From: Kitasatospora sp. MAA19 | GTDB taxonomy: Bacteria; Actinomycetota; Actinomycetes; Streptomycetales; Streptomycetaceae | Length of the DNA: 64,000 nt | Assembly: GCF_029894125.1 (NCBI RefSeq) | Contig: NZ_JARXYZ010000004.1 | Span: 186,001-250,000, forward strand | Direction: 5' to 3' | In this document: positions 20,301 to 30,924 of the stretch, one piece after another | How the letters are laid out: the number at the start of each line of letters is the position of its first letter | Position numbering within the stretch: position 1 is the stretch's first letter | Position numbers and translations under genes: made by a program | The notes under the pieces: generated by a model | Seen by the model: only the letters and a program-made list of their open reading frames with translations | What the model was told of the DNA's origin: nothing | The model's database searches: none

Positions 20301-21099
20301 GACCCGCCCGAACTCGCTGGTCATGTGGGAGGCGCAGTTCGGCGACTTCGTCAACGGCGCGCAGACCGTGGTGGACGAGTACATCGCCTCCGCCGAGCAG
20401 AAGTGGGGCCAGCACTCGGGCGTCACCCTGCTGCTGCCGCACGGCTACGAGGGCCAGGGCCCGGACCACTCGTCCGCCCGCCCGGAGCGCTTCCTGCAGC
20501 TGTGCGCGCAGAACAACATGACGGTCGCCATGCCGACCCTGCCGTCGAACTACTTCCACCTGCTGCGCTGGCAGGCGCACAACCCGCACCACAAGCCGCT
20601 GGTCGTCTTCACCCCGAAGTCGATGCTGCGTCTCAAGGCCGCGGCGAGTGCGACCGAGGAGTTCCTGTCCGGCTCGTTCCGCCCGGTCATCGGCGACAAC
20701 ACCGTCGACCCGGCGCAGGTGCGCAAGGTCGTCATCACCGCCGGCAAGTTCTACTACGACCTGGCGGCGGCCCGCACCGAGCGCGGCGTCACCGACACCG
20801 CGATCGTCCGGGTCGAGCGGCTCTACCCGCTGCCGGTGGCAGAGCTCCAGGAGGAGCTGGCCCGCTACGGCGAGAACGTCCAGTTCGTCTGGGCGCAGGA
20901 GGAGCCGGCCAACCAGGGCGCCTGGCCGTTCATCGCGATGAACCTGGTCGACCACCTGCAGGTCGTCATCGGCCGCAGCGCCAACGGCTCGCGGCTGCGC
21001 CGCGTCGCCCGCGGGGCGGCCTCGTCCCCGGCGGTCGGCTCGGCCAAGCGGCACGCCGCCGAGCAGCAGGCGCTGATCGAAGAGGTCTACTCGCTCTGA
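17329..21099 (+). CDS. kgd: Multifunctional 2-oxoglutarate decarboxylase/dehydrogenase (Kgd/OdhA type)
   Basis: A 1256-residue TCA-cycle enzyme fusing E1 and E2-like parts. An N-terminal helix (about 15-50) resembles the E1 tail ([12 protein letters not shown]). An Ala/Pro-rich linker (about 65-130) follows, then an E2 succinyltransferase catalytic domain ending in [16 protein letters not shown] (about 350). The ThDP E1 domain shows [13 protein letters not shown] (about 577) and [16 protein letters not shown] (about 677). There is no lipoyl domain, as in mycobacterial KGD and corynebacterial OdhA, so it must borrow lipoyl E2 from the PDH complex. In relatives it is inhibited by an FHA protein (GarA/OdhI) under Ser/Thr kinase control. 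The GTG start gives the expected MSPQSP-type N-terminus. Confidence 0.97.
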   Translation: MSPQSPETPNSSASSTGFGPNEWLVDEIYQQYLQDPNSVDRAWWDFFADYKPGTEVTPVTQAATQAGPTPTPAAAPAPAAAAPAAPAPAAAAPAAPAPAAPAAPAPAPAPLAAAPAAPPAPKAAAPAAAAAPAATAGPELVQLRGPAKAVATNMDASLEVPTATSVRAVPAKLLIDNRIVINNHLQRARGGKVSFTHLIGYALVQAIKASPGMNYSYKVEDGKAFLVKPEHVNLGLAIDLVKPNGDRQLVVAAIKKAETLDFFGFWQAYEDIVRRARANKLTMDDFTGVTVSLTNPGGIGTVHSVPRLMQNQGTIVGVGAMEYPAEFQGSAPETLSRLGVSKIMTLTSTYDHRVIQGAASGEFLREIHRLLLGESGFYDEIFESLRIPYEPVRWATDVATTHDDEVNKTARVMELIHAYRVRGHLMADTDPLEYKQRKHPDLDVTTHGLTLWDLEREFAVGGFGGQKMMKLRDILGLLRNTYCRTVGVEYMHIQDPKQRRWLQERLEKPYSKPEREEQLRILRRLNSAEAFETFLQTKYVGQKRFSLEGGESLIPLLDATIDAAAEHRLDEAVIGMAHRGRLNVLANIVGKPYGKIFGEFEGNLDPKSMHGSGDVKYHLGSEGTFTGLDGETIKVSLAANPSHLETVDPVVEGIARAKQDILDQGGTTFPVLPIQIHGDAAFAGQGVVAETLNMSQLRGYRTGGTIHLVVNNQVGFTAAPASSRSSMYCTDVARMIEAPIFHVNGDDPEAVVRVARLAFEFRQTFHKDVVIDLICYRRRGHNEADNPSFTQPLMYDLIDKKRSVRKLYTEGLIGRGDITMEEAEQALQDFQGQLEKVFAEVRDAAQTPAVAPAGKPVADFPVNIQTGISQEMVKRIAASQVNLPDWLTVHPRLLPQLQRRAASVEDNTIDWATGETLAIGSLLMEGHPVRLAGQDSRRGTFGQRHAVLIDRNTGEDYTPLQYLTEDQARYTVYDSLLSEYAAMGFEYGYSLTRPNSLVMWEAQFGDFVNGAQTVVDEYIASAEQKWGQHSGVTLLLPHGYEGQGPDHSSARPERFLQLCAQNNMTVAMPTLPSNYFHLLRWQAHNPHHKPLVVFTPKSMLRLKAAASATEEFLSGSFRPVIGDNTVDPAQVRKVVITAGKFYYDLAAARTERGVTDTAIVRVERLYPLPVAELQEELARYGENVQFVWAQEEPANQGAWPFIAMNLVDHLQVVIGRSANGSRLRRVARGAASSPAVGSAKRHAAEQQALIEEVYSL
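17551..17627 (+). repeat. 30-bp tandem repeat in the kgd Ala/Pro linker
   Basis: Two nearly identical 30-bp units (17551-17580 and 17581-17610), plus a partial third, encode [14 protein letters not shown] linker. Such swing-arm linkers vary in length without affecting the reading frame. Confidence 0.85.
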
Positions 21100-21130
21100 G
21101 GCCGTACGCCCCGAGGCGCTGAAGCACCGA

Positions 21131-21179
21131 CGCCCGCGGCCCCCGCCCCTCCCACCCGGGAGGACGGGGGCCGCGGGCG
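21131..21179 (+). terminator. Terminator after kgd
   Basis: 15-bp perfect arms (CGCCCGCGGCCCCCG and complement) enclosing an inner CCTCCC/GGGAGG stem, about 30 bp after the kgd stop. Confidence 0.8.
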
Positions 21180-21356
21180 TTCGCGCTTCGCACTGCCGTC
21201 GTGCCGAGGTCGCGGCTCTGCAACCAATCCGACACCGCCCTGCACGGTCACCTGGCGGATCGATAGGTTATGCCTCGCCAGATCGCCGCCCGGCGCCCGT
21301 CATCGCGCCCCGGCCCTGGTCGGACGACCGCACCGCTCTCCCAGGGGGAACACCGC

Positions 21357-23282
<1,926 letters not shown>

Positions 23283-23332
23283 CCGCCCCGACTATCCTGA
23301 CCAGGTCAATCCCCACCGGACCGGAGTGAACC

Positions 23333-23512
23333 GTGTACTTCACCGACCGCGGCATCGAGGAGCTGGAGAACCGGCGCGGCGACGAGGAGGTCACCTTCGA
23401 GTGGCTGGCCGAGCGACTGCGCGAGTTCGTCGACCTCAACCCGGACTTCGAGATCCCGGTCGAGCGGCTGGCCACCTGGCTGGCGCGGCTCGACGACGAG
23501 GACGACGAGTGA
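23333..23512 (+). CDS. Small acidic protein, DUF6104-like
   Basis: A 59-residue cytoplasmic protein starting with GTG at 23333 (VYFTDRGIEELENRRGDEEV) and ending in an Asp/Glu run. Codon third positions are almost all G/C. It resembles the short DUF6104 proteins found widely in streptomycetes. It lies 50 bp after the kinase gene and before a strong terminator, so it may share that transcript. Function unknown. Confidence 0.75.
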   Translation: MYFTDRGIEELENRRGDEEVTFEWLAERLREFVDLNPDFEIPVERLATWLARLDDEDDE

Positions 23513-23529
23513 CCTGGTGAACCGCTGGT

Positions 23530-23565
23530 GAGGGGCCCGGGAGGCGATTGCCTCCCGGGCCCCTC
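23530..23565 (+). terminator. Terminator after the small acidic protein gene
   Basis: Perfect 16-bp arms (GAGGGGCCCGGGAGGC and complement) with a GATT loop. Confidence 0.85.
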
Positions 23566-23644
23566 GCATGCCCCGGCCTCCCCGTAGGGGGCGCCTCGGG
23601 GACGGTTCAGGGACGACTCGGGGCCGCGATCGGGGCGGGCACGC

Positions 23645-23699
23645 TTGACTTGCGCGGCACGCGATATATCGTCTTTACCAGAGAACGCGATACATCGCG
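23645..23699 (+). promoter_or_regulatory. Promoter with twin PadR-type operators
   Basis: TTGACT (23645) and TATCGT are spaced 16 bp. The palindrome CGATATATCG (23662-23671) covers the -10, and CGCGATACATCGCG (23686-23699) lies 26 bp downstream. Two related palindromes over the promoter of an operon that encodes a PadR protein suggest autorepression. Confidence 0.6.
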
Positions 23700-23722
23700 A
23701 TCGGCAACGGGAGGCGGCAGAG

Positions 23723-24631
23723 ATGAGCCAGTGGACGGTCGAAGGACCCGACAGGATCACCATCGACGAGGCGGTCCGGGCGCTGCACGTGCGGATCATC
23801 GACGGCACGGTGAACGTGGTGGCGGCCGAGGGCCCGGCCCGCCTGGAGGTCACCGAGCTCCAGGGCGAGCCGCTGCACGTGACCCTGGTGGACGGCGTCC
23901 TGACGATCACCTACAAGGACATCAACAGCTGGGGCGAGTTCGGCGACCGGCTCAAGTCGGTCGACGCCGTCAAGGGCTTCTTCGGTTCCTTCAAGCGCAA
24001 GCGGGTCGCCGGCATCACCCTGACCGTCCCGGCCGACGCCGAGGTCAAGGTCGGCACCGTCTCGGCCGACGCCACCGTCTCCGGCATCACCGGGCACGTC
24101 TCGGTGCAGAGCGCCAGCGGTGACGCCACCCTGGTCGGGCTCACCGGCCGCACCGACGCCAACACCGTCACCGGCGACGTGGACGCCCAGTCGGTGGCCG
24201 GCCAGCTCAAGGTGAACACCGTCTCCGGGCAGCTCACCGTGGTCGCCGGCACCGCCGACCGGGTCCAGGCCAACGCCGTCACCGGCGCGGTCACCCTGGA
24301 CCTCGACGTCTCCAGCCCGGCCGACGTCAAGGTCGCCACCGTCAGCGGCCCGGTCGTGATCCGGATCCCCTCGGTCACCGACGCCAAGGTCGAGGCCGGC
24401 TCCACCAGCGGCGACATCTCCAGCACCTTCGAGGGGCTCAAGCTGAGCGGCAGCTGGGGCGCCAAGCGCCTGTCCGGCCAGCTCGGCGACGGCCGGGGCA
24501 GCCTCTCCGTGACCACCGTCTCCGGCGGCATCACCGTGCTGCGCCGCCCCGACCCCGAGGACGACGCGCCGGTGGTCGTCAAGGAGCTCCCGGCCGGCCT
24601 CGGCAAGCCCGACCTCACCAAGGAGGCCTGA
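23723..24631 (+). CDS. DUF4097 beta-strand repeat protein
   Basis: A 302-residue protein made almost wholly of short beta repeats with VTVSGITGHVSVQSASGD-like periodicity, the DUF4097 beta-helix-like fold. The ATG at 23723 is preceded by GGGAGG; upstream in-frame codons are part of the operator region and can be excluded. No signal peptide or membrane helix is visible, so it is probably cytoplasmic. It is coupled to the PadR gene that starts one base after its stop. Members often sit beside PadR regulators, but their role is unknown. Confidence 0.88.
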   Translation: MSQWTVEGPDRITIDEAVRALHVRIIDGTVNVVAAEGPARLEVTELQGEPLHVTLVDGVLTITYKDINSWGEFGDRLKSVDAVKGFFGSFKRKRVAGITLTVPADAEVKVGTVSADATVSGITGHVSVQSASGDATLVGLTGRTDANTVTGDVDAQSVAGQLKVNTVSGQLTVVAGTADRVQANAVTGAVTLDLDVSSPADVKVATVSGPVVIRIPSVTDAKVEAGSTSGDISSTFEGLKLSGSWGAKRLSGQLGDGRGSLSVTTVSGGITVLRRPDPEDDAPVVVKELPAGLGKPDLTKEA

Positions 24632-24632
24632 G

Positions 24633-25664
24633 ATGACGCCCGTGTTCGGCCACGGCCGGCTCCGGCTCTACCTGCTGAAGCTGCTCGACGAGGCCCCGCG
24701 GCACGGCTACGAGGTGATCCGCCTGCTGGAGGAGCGCTTCCAGGGCCTGTACGCGCCCTCCGCCGGGACGGTCTACCCCCGGCTCGCGAAGCTGGAGCAG
24801 GAGGGCCTGGTCACCCACAGCACCGAGGGCGGCCGCAAGGTCTACCGGCTGACCGACGCCGGGCGCGCCGAACTGGAAGCCCGCCGGGGCGAGTTGGACG
24901 ACCTGGAGCTGGAGATCCACGACTCCGTGGCGCAGTTGGCCGGGGCGATCCGCGAGGACGTCCGGGACAGCGCCAAGGATCTGCGCGAGGAGCTGTGGCA
25001 GGCCGCCAAGCAGGCCCCCCGGCCCGACCGCGCCGAGGGCGGGGACCCGTGGTCCGGCCCGTGGGGTGACAACGAGTCCTGGCAGCGCGCCAAGGAGGAG
25101 TTCGCCCAGTTCAAGCGGCAGGCCAAGGACCAGGCCAAGCGCGCCCGGGAGCAGGAGAAGGCGGCCAAGGCCAAGGCGAAGGCCGCCGAGGAGGAGGCCC
25201 GCCGGCTGCGCGAGCAGGCCAAGGCCTCACGGACGGCCGCGCAGCAGGAGGCGCTGCGGATCAAGCGCCGGGTCGAGCAGCAGGTGCGCGAGCACGCCGC
25301 GAAGGGCGACTGGCCGACCGGCCTGGCCGAGGGACTGTCGGAGCTGACCAAGGGCCTGTCGGGGCTGGCCGACGCGGCCCGTTGGGGCCAGCCGTCCGAC
25401 GAGCCGGCCGAGCAGGTCACCGTCACCCGGATCGACCTGGACAAGGACGGGCCGACCACCCCGACCGCCCCGGCCGACCTGCCGCCGTGGGCGCGGACCG
25501 ACCCGGCCGGCGACCCGGCCCGCGAGCTGGAGCGGCTGCTCGACCGCTTCCGCGACCAGGTCCGCGACGCGGCCCGGGACGGCGTCGTGAGCGCCGACGG
25601 GCTGGCCGAGGCCCGCTCGGTGCTGGGCGCGGCCGGCGAGCGGCTGAAGCGCCTGCTCGGCTGA
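24633..25664 (+). CDS. PadR-family regulator with long coiled-coil extension
   Basis: A 343-residue protein. The PadR winged helix (about 1-85; LLDEAPRHGYEVIRLLEERF and APSAGTVYPRLAKLEQEGLV) is followed by a long charged region. Residues about 150-220 are a Lys/Ala/Glu-rich coiled coil (KAKAKAAEEEARRLREQAK) and the C-terminus carries another helix. Typical PadR proteins are 110-180 residues, so this is unusually long. The start is coupled to the upstream DUF4097 gene, with AAGGAGG at the end of that gene as ribosome site. It probably represses its own operon through the twin palindromes. Confidence 0.9.
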   Translation: MTPVFGHGRLRLYLLKLLDEAPRHGYEVIRLLEERFQGLYAPSAGTVYPRLAKLEQEGLVTHSTEGGRKVYRLTDAGRAELEARRGELDDLELEIHDSVAQLAGAIREDVRDSAKDLREELWQAAKQAPRPDRAEGGDPWSGPWGDNESWQRAKEEFAQFKRQAKDQAKRAREQEKAAKAKAKAAEEEARRLREQAKASRTAAQQEALRIKRRVEQQVREHAAKGDWPTGLAEGLSELTKGLSGLADAARWGQPSDEPAEQVTVTRIDLDKDGPTTPTAPADLPPWARTDPAGDPARELERLLDRFRDQVRDAARDGVVSADGLAEARSVLGAAGERLKRLLG

Positions 25665-25679
25665 ACACCGGACCGCATC

Positions 25680-25717
25680 ACCGGCCCGGCACGCTCCGCG
25701 GAGCGTGCCGGGCCGGT
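25680..25717. terminator. Perfect palindromic terminator
   Basis: Arms of 19 bp (ACCGGCCCGGCACGCTCCG and its complement) with no spacer bases, between the convergent PadR and oxidoreductase genes. Confidence 0.8.
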
Positions 25718-25721
25718 CCGC

Positions 25722-25769
25722 GTCAGGACCGCACGAGGTCAGGACCGTCCGACGCCAGGACCGCACGAC
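25722..25769. repeat. Three 16-bp tandem repeats
   Basis: GTCAGGACCGCACGAG, GTCAGGACCGTCCGAC and GCCAGGACCGCACGAC follow each other exactly, just beyond the stop of the oxidoreductase gene. No function is evident. Confidence 0.75.
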
Positions 25770-25778
25770 GTCAGCGCC

Positions 25779-26741
25779 TCACGGGGTCAGCACGATCTTG
25801 CCGAAGACGTCGCCCTTGGCGAGCCGCGCGAAGCCGTCCCGGGCCTCGGCCAGCGGCAGCACCGAGTCGATCACCGGCCGGACGCCGGTGGTCGCGCAGA
25901 GCGAGAGCAGCCCGGCCAGCTCCTCCTTGGTGCCCATGGTCGAGCCGACCACCTTGAGCTCCAGGAAGAAGATCCGGTTCAGCTCGGTGGCACTCGGGTT
26001 GGAGCCGGAGGTGGCACCGGAGATGACGATGGTGCCGCCCGGGCGCAGCGCCTTCACCGAGTGCGACCAGGTGGCGGCGCCGACCGTCTCCATCACCGCG
26101 TCCACCCGGGCGGGCAGCCGGGCACCGCTCTCGAAGGCGGCGTCGGCGCCGAGTTCGACCGCCCGGTGGCGCTTGGCCTCGTCCCGGCCGGTGACCCAGA
26201 CCCGCAGCCCGGCGGCCTTGCCGAGGACGATCAGCGCGGTCGCCACGCCGCCTCCCGCCCCCTGCACCAGGACGGTGTCACCGGGCCTGACCCCGGCGTT
26301 GGTGAACAGCATCCGGTAGGCCGTCAGCCAGGCCGTGGGCAGGCAGGCGGCCTGTTCGAAACTCAGCTCGGCGGGCTTGGGCAGCAGGTTCCAGGTGGGC
26401 ACGGCCACCTGCTGGGCGAAGGTGCCCTGGTAGCGCTCGGTCAGGATGGAGCGGGGCTCGTCCGGGCCCACCCCGTGGCCGGTCTGGCCGATCACCGAGT
26501 GGACGACCACCTCGTTGCCGTGCTCGTCGACGCCCGCGGCGTCGCAGCCGAGGATCATCGGCAGCTTCCCGGCGGGCAGGCCGACCCCGCGCAGCGACCA
26601 CAGGTCGTGGTGGTTGAGGCTGGCGGCCCTGACCGTGACCAGGCTCCACCCGGGACGGGCCTGCGGCTCGGGGAGTTCGCCCAACTCCAGCCCGCTGAGC
26701 GGGTCGTCGGCGTCGATACGTGCGGCGTAGGCAGCAAACAT
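25779..26741 (-). CDS. Zinc-free MDR-superfamily oxidoreductase (quinone-reductase like)
   Basis: A 320-residue medium-chain dehydrogenase/reductase. An N-terminal GroES-like domain (about 1-130) with LNHHDLWSLRGVGL is followed by a Rossmann fold with VQGAGGGVATALI. The pattern of Cys ligands for structural zinc is absent, so it is more like quinone oxidoreductases or enoyl reductases than zinc alcohol dehydrogenases. It uses NADPH or NADH; the substrate is unknown. The gene stands alone between two terminators. Confidence 0.9.
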   Translation of the reverse strand: MFAAYAARIDADDPLSGLELGELPEPQARPGWSLVTVRAASLNHHDLWSLRGVGLPAGKLPMILGCDAAGVDEHGNEVVVHSVIGQTGHGVGPDEPRSILTERYQGTFAQQVAVPTWNLLPKPAELSFEQAACLPTAWLTAYRMLFTNAGVRPGDTVLVQGAGGGVATALIVLGKAAGLRVWVTGRDEAKRHRAVELGADAAFESGARLPARVDAVMETVGAATWSHSVKALRPGGTIVISGATSGSNPSATELNRIFFLELKVVGSTMGTKEELAGLLSLCATTGVRPVIDSVLPLAEARDGFARLAKGDVFGKIVLTP

Positions 26742-26758
26742 GCTGCGGACGATAGCCG

Positions 26759-26817
26759 CGACGGCCGGGGCCGGGAACCACGCGTGGGTGTGACGCGTGT
26801 CCCGGCCCCGGCCGTCG
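26759..26817 (-). terminator. Terminator of the malic enzyme gene
   Basis: Outer arms of about 18 bp (CGACGGCCGGGGCCGGGA and complement) enclose a second ACGCGT/ACGCGT inverted pair. It separates the malic enzyme gene from the oxidoreductase gene, both on the minus strand. Confidence 0.75.
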
Positions 26818-26832
26818 GCGGGGTTCGGACCG

Positions 26833-28029
26833 TCAGATCCGGGCCACGCCCTCGGCCCGGGCCGCCTCGGCGACGGCCTTGGTGACCGCCGGGGCGACCC
26901 GCTCGTCGAACGGCGACGGGATCACCTTCTGCGGCGTCAGCTCGTCGGCGACGACGCCGGCCAGCGCCTTGGCGGCGGCCAGCTTCATGCCCTCGGTGAT
27001 CCGGCTGGCCCGCACCTGCAGGGCGCCGGCGAAGATGCCGGGGAAGGCCAGCACGTTGTTGATCTGGTTCGGGAAGTCGCTGCGCCCGGTGGCGACGACC
27101 GCCGCGTACTTGTGCGCGACCTCGGGGTGGATCTCCGGGGTGGGGTTGGCCATCGCGAAGATGAACGCGCCCTCTGCCATGGTCGCGACGACCTCCTCCG
27201 GCACGGTGCCGCCGGAGACGCCGATGAACACGTCGGCGCCGGCCAGCGCCTCGGCCAGCGAGCCCTTGAGGCCGGTGCGGTTGGTCAGCTCGGCGATCTC
27301 GGCCTTGACGTCGGTGAGGTCGCCGCGGCCGTCGTACACCACGCCCTTGCGGTCGCAGACCGCGACGTCGCCGATGCCCGCCGCCACCAGCATCTTGGCG
27401 ATGGCGATGCCGGCCGCGCCGGCGCCGGAGATGACGGCCCGCAGCGAGCCGATCTCGCGGCCGGTCACCGCGGCCGCGTTCCACAGGGCGGCGGTGGTGA
27501 CGATCGCGGTGCCGTGCTGGTCGTCGTGGAAGACCGGGATGTCCACGGCCTCCTGGAGCCGGCGCTCGATCTCGAAGCAGCGGGGGGCGGAGATGTCCTC
27601 CAGGTTGACGCCGCCGAAGGAGGGGGCCAGCCGGACCACGGTCTCGACGATCTCGTCGACCTCGGTGCAGGCCAGCGCGATCGGCACCGCGTCCACGCCG
27701 CCGAACTGCTTGAACAGGATGGCCTTGCCCTCCATCACGGGCAGGGAGGCCTCCGGGCCGATGTCGCCGAGGCCCAGCACGGCGGTGCCGTCGGTGACCA
27801 CGGCGACGGTGTTGGACTTCCAGGTGTAGTCGTTGACCAGCTCCGGCTGCTCGGCGATGGCCGTGCAGACGCGGGCGACACCCGGGGTGTAGGCGAGGGA
27901 CAGGTCGTCCGCGTCGCGCACCGGGACGGTCGCCCGGATCTCCATCTTGCCGCCGCGGTGGAGCGCGAAGACGGCGTCGATCGGATCGTCGGTGTCCTGG
28001 GTGCTGCTGTGCATGATCTCCGCTGCCAC
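26833..28029 (-). CDS. NAD(P)-dependent malic enzyme
   Basis: A 398-residue malic enzyme converting malate to pyruvate with NAD(P)H and CO2. The N-terminal catalytic segment has [13 protein letters not shown] with the catalytic Tyr and [14 protein letters not shown] with Lys; [15 protein letters not shown] gives metal-binding Asp residues. The Rossmann fold begins [13 protein letters not shown]. The GTG at 28029 is preferred because GAAGAGG lies six bases upstream and gives the family N-terminus VAAEI; an upstream start would add 12 residues. The short length matches bacterial NADP-type enzymes rather than the long MaeB-PTA fusions. Confidence 0.93.
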   Translation of the reverse strand: MAAEIMHSSTQDTDDPIDAVFALHRGGKMEIRATVPVRDADDLSLAYTPGVARVCTAIAEQPELVNDYTWKSNTVAVVTDGTAVLGLGDIGPEASLPVMEGKAILFKQFGGVDAVPIALACTEVDEIVETVVRLAPSFGGVNLEDISAPRCFEIERRLQEAVDIPVFHDDQHGTAIVTTAALWNAAAVTGREIGSLRAVISGAGAAGIAIAKMLVAAGIGDVAVCDRKGVVYDGRGDLTDVKAEIAELTNRTGLKGSLAEALAGADVFIGVSGGTVPEEVVATMAEGAFIFAMANPTPEIHPEVAHKYAAVVATGRSDFPNQINNVLAFPGIFAGALQVRASRITEGMKLAAAKALAGVVADELTPQKVIPSPFDERVAPAVTKAVAEAARAEGVARI

Positions 28030-28240
28030 GATGACCTCTTCGTCATTGATCTGGCGAGGGTGCACGACCGACGGGCAGGACGACCCGTCCGGAAACCGGA
28101 AACCGGGTACGCCGAAGCGGACCCGGGGGCTGGGTCGGGGCGCTGCCGTCGGGCGGCGCCCTCGGATGAGGGTTTATGGGTCTTGTTTGTCCGCGTTGTG
28201 CTTCCGGGCCGAGCGTAGGACGGACAAAGGCATCGCACCT

Positions 28241-28411
28241 ATGCCTTTTCGTCCTCGTCACGTGCAGTTCATCGCCGAGCTGTCGCGTCACTGGGGCCCG
28301 GCGTCGGAAGCGCCGGGCTCCGGCGGCGGCGACGGCGATGGCGCACGCGCACCCGCAGGAGTGAACGCAGACGCGAAGGGGAGTCGGCGCCCCGGATACG
28401 GAGCCACGTGA
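28241..28411 (+). CDS. Possible 56-residue small protein
   Basis: Starts MPFRPRHVQFIAELSRHWG, then becomes Gly/Asp/Ala-rich. Codon bias is mixed: the first codons end in T, later ones in G/C. No ribosome site of note and no family recognised. It may be spurious. Confidence 0.22.
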   Translation: MPFRPRHVQFIAELSRHWGPASEAPGSGGGDGDGARAPAGVNADAKGSRRPGYGAT

Positions 28412-28617
28412 TGACTTCCGTTCCCGGACACCCCGAGCCTGTCGGGACTCGTCGGTCTGGTTCGAGCGTTCGGGGGTCACCCGGTACCGAATTCTGACAC
28501 ACCCGCCGCCGGGCCCGGCAGGGCGGGATGGCGGGATCGCCCGTCCGCCATGTCGCGTCCACCCGCGCTCCACTGTCGCGCCGGGCGGCGGGCCTCCGGC
28601 CACCTGACAGCGGGATC

Positions 28618-28631
28618 TGCATACTTATGCA
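28618..28631. promoter_or_regulatory. TGCATA-CT-TATGCA palindrome
   Basis: A perfect 6-2-6 inverted repeat in the AT-richer part of the long gap upstream of the amino-acid transporter operon. It somewhat resembles ARG-box half-sites of actinobacterial ArgR, but spacing from the gene (about 350 bp) makes assignment uncertain. Confidence 0.35.
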
Positions 28632-28709
28632 CGGAGTGACAGGGACGCTGAATAAGTCCGAATAGCGGACAACCAGAACCCTCGTTATCCGATTTTGACC
28701 TGGATGAGG

Positions 28710-28733
28710 GCCATCTGACCGTCCTCAGATGGC
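28710..28733 (+). promoter_or_regulatory. Hairpin in the leader of the amino-acid ABC operon
   Basis: GCCATCTGA and TCAGATGGC pair perfectly with a 6-nt loop. It may be an operator or a leader hairpin; no T-run follows, so it is not a classic terminator. Confidence 0.4.
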
Positions 28734-28876
28734 AGGATTCCCCCCATCTCGGATCGAGCCGGCCCCTGGTCGAGGCGGTTCGCTCGACGTCCACCTCGGC
28801 GGAGGGTGGCGCACGCAGTACCCCGCACCACCCTGCGCGGTTCGCCCGCACAGGCACCGCACCACCCGGCCCTGCA

Positions 28877-28892
28877 TGTACGACGACGTACA
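28877..28892. promoter_or_regulatory. TGTACG-ACGA-CGTACA inverted repeat
   Basis: A 6-4-6 inverted repeat about 90 bp upstream of the binding-protein start, followed at about 28906 by a second pair of GTAC half-sites. A candidate operator for the transporter operon. Confidence 0.35.
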
Positions 28893-28982
28893 GCGAAATA
28901 CACCCGTACAGCGCCGTACCCCGGTGTGCCGCCCCCCGCGGCGCGCTCCGCCCGACCTCTCCCTCAGGAGGAGATCCCCCTC

Positions 28983-29912
28983 ATGACCGCCCGTACCCAG
29001 CGCACCCGGCTCCTCGCAGCCGGCGCGGTTGCCGCCTCCGTGACCCTTGTCCTGACCGGCTGCAGCAGCAGCAAGAGCGACAACGGCGGCGGCGCGCCCA
29101 ACGCCTCCGCGACCGTCAACGAGGTGAAGGCCGACGACAAGCTGGCCGCCCTCGTCCCCGCCGACGTCAAGTCCTCCGGCAAGCTCGTGGTCGGCTCGGA
29201 CGCCTCGTACGCGCCGGACGAGTTCAAGGACGACAGCGGCAAGGTCATCGGCATGGACGTGGACCTGGCCAACGCCATCGCGGCCAAGCTCGGCCTGAAG
29301 GCCGACGTCCAGGACTCCGGCTTCACCGCGATCATCCCGGGCATCCAGTCGAACAAGTTCCAGCTCGGCATGTCGTCCTTCACGGACAACAAGGAGCGCG
29401 AGCAGATCGTCGACATGGTGACCTACTTCAACTCCGGCAGCGCCGTCGCGGTCAAGAAGGGCAACCCCGACAAGGTCGACCCCAACGACCTCTGCGGCAA
29501 GAAGGTCGCCGTCCAGACCGGCACCACCCAGGCCGACGAGATCAAGGACACCCGCAACCCGGACTGCGCCAAGGCCGGGAAGCCGGGCATCCCGAACGAC
29601 GGCGACAAGTTCGACCTCCAGACGGACGTCACCAACGCCGTCGTCTCCGGCCGCGACCAGGCCTTGATGGCCGACTCCCAGGTCGTCGACTACGCGATCA
29701 AGCAGTCCGGCGGCCAGCTGGAGAAGCTCGGCTCCACCTACGGCGTGGCCCCCTACGGCGTCGCCGTCGCCAAGGGCTCCAAGCTCACCCCCGCGATCCA
29801 GGGCGCCGTCCAGTCGCTGATCGACGACGGCACCTACAAGCAGATCCTCACCAAGTGGGGTGTCGACGCCGGCGCCCTCGACAAGTCGGTCATCAACGGC
29901 GCCGCGAGCTGA
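28983..29912 (+). CDS. Polar amino-acid ABC transporter, substrate-binding lipoprotein
   Basis: A 309-residue family 3 solute-binding protein. The lipobox LTGCSSS (about residues 19-25) marks a lipoprotein. LVVGSDASYAPDEF and GMDVDLANAIAAKLG are the usual start of the amino-acid-binding fold. The ATG at 28983 has AGGAGGAG before it. It delivers a polar amino acid, probably glutamate/glutamine or a related one, to the permease and ATPase encoded immediately downstream. The exact ligand cannot be read from the sequence. Confidence 0.93.
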   Translation: MTARTQRTRLLAAGAVAASVTLVLTGCSSSKSDNGGGAPNASATVNEVKADDKLAALVPADVKSSGKLVVGSDASYAPDEFKDDSGKVIGMDVDLANAIAAKLGLKADVQDSGFTAIIPGIQSNKFQLGMSSFTDNKEREQIVDMVTYFNSGSAVAVKKGNPDKVDPNDLCGKKVAVQTGTTQADEIKDTRNPDCAKAGKPGIPNDGDKFDLQTDVTNAVVSGRDQALMADSQVVDYAIKQSGGQLEKLGSTYGVAPYGVAVAKGSKLTPAIQGAVQSLIDDGTYKQILTKWGVDAGALDKSVINGAAS

Positions 29913-29949
29913 CCGTCCCCCTGCTCCATCTCTCACCCGAGGCCACACC

Positions 29950-30924
29950 GTGAACTCTCTGGACAAGGGGCGGGCGGAGGAGGGACGGCCTGAGACCATC
30001 AAGGCCATCCCGGTCCGCCACCCCGGACGTTGGGCGGGCGCCGTCGTCATCGCCCTGCTCGCGGCGATGCTGCTGAGCGCCCTCTTCACCAATCCCGCCT
30101 TCAAGTGGGACATCGTCGGGCAGTACCTGTTCCACGACAGCATCGTGCACGGCATGGTCGTCACCCTGGAACTGACCGTCCTCGCCATGCTGATGGGCGT
30201 GGTCGGCGGCATCGCCCTCGCCGTCATGCGCCTGTCCCCGAACCCGCTGCTCTCCGGCACCGCCTGGCTCTACATCTGGATCTTCCGCGGGACCCCGGTG
30301 CTGGTGCAGCTGGTGTTCTGGAACTTCCTCGGCCTGATCTGGGCCAAGCTGTCGATCGGCGTCCCGTGGGGACCGGAGTTCTGGTCCGAGTCCACCAACG
30401 TCCTGATCCCGACCTTCGTCGCCGCCCTGCTGGGCCTCGGCCTCAACGAGGCCGCCTACATGGCGGAGATCGTCCGCGGCGGCATCCAGTCGGTGGACGA
30501 GGGGCAGACCGAGGCCGCCCACGCGCTGGGCATGAGCCGGTTCCAGACCATGCGGCGGATCGTCCTGCCGCAGGCCATGCGGGTGATCATCCCGCCGACC
30601 GGCAACGAGACCATCTCGATGCTCAAGACCACCTCGCTGGTCAGCGTGATCTCCCTGGAGGAGATCTTCCGGGCCGGCCAGGTCATCTACTCTCGGAACT
30701 ACCAGAACATCCCGCTGCTGATCGTGGTCAGCCTCTGGTACCTGTTCTTCACCTCGGTGCTGACCATCGGCCAGTACTACATCGAGCGCTACTACGCCCG
30801 CGGCTCCAACCGGACCCTCCCGCCCACCCCGCTGCAGCGGCTGCGGGGCCTGTTCGCCGGAAGGCCCACCCCGAAGACCGGCGCCGACGTCGTCCCGGGG
30901 CTTGAGGGAGGTGGTCACGTATGA
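29950..30924 (+). CDS. Polar amino-acid ABC transporter permease
   Basis: A 324-residue membrane permease of the HisM/GlnP type with about five helices. The EAA-like loop is [20 protein letters not shown] (about 195-215), the docking site for the ATPase, and [12 protein letters not shown] is the conserved N-terminal segment. The GTG at 29950 with CGAGG upstream is chosen. A single permease gene means the channel is probably a homodimer. Its stop overlaps the ATPase start by 4 bp. Confidence 0.93.
   Translation: MNSLDKGRAEEGRPETIKAIPVRHPGRWAGAVVIALLAAMLLSALFTNPAFKWDIVGQYLFHDSIVHGMVVTLELTVLAMLMGVVGGIALAVMRLSPNPLLSGTAWLYIWIFRGTPVLVQLVFWNFLGLIWAKLSIGVPWGPEFWSESTNVLIPTFVAALLGLGLNEAAYMAEIVRGGIQSVDEGQTEAAHALGMSRFQTMRRIVLPQAMRVIIPPTGNETISMLKTTSLVSVISLEEIFRAGQVIYSRNYQNIPLLIVVSLWYLFFTSVLTIGQYYIERYYARGSNRTLPPTPLQRLRGLFAGRPTPKTGADVVPGLEGGGHV

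Larger units (their letters stand above)
28030..28982. other. Long 950-bp intergenic region before the amino-acid ABC operon
   Basis: One weak small open frame (28241-28411) is the only coding candidate. Otherwise the region holds several inverted repeats and an AT-richer segment (about 28610-28700) likely to contain the ABC operon promoter. No RNA gene recognised. Confidence 0.5.

Noticed and set aside
17260..21054. A 1264-codon open frame on the minus strand opposite kgd
   Set aside because: Its sequence is a run of Arg/Gly/Leu/Val typical of antisense frames of GC-rich genes. Kgd motifs on the plus strand are clear.
28043..28603. Minus-strand open frame of 186 residues
   Set aside because: Overlaps the leader region of malic enzyme; very Arg/Pro-rich with no recognisable domain.
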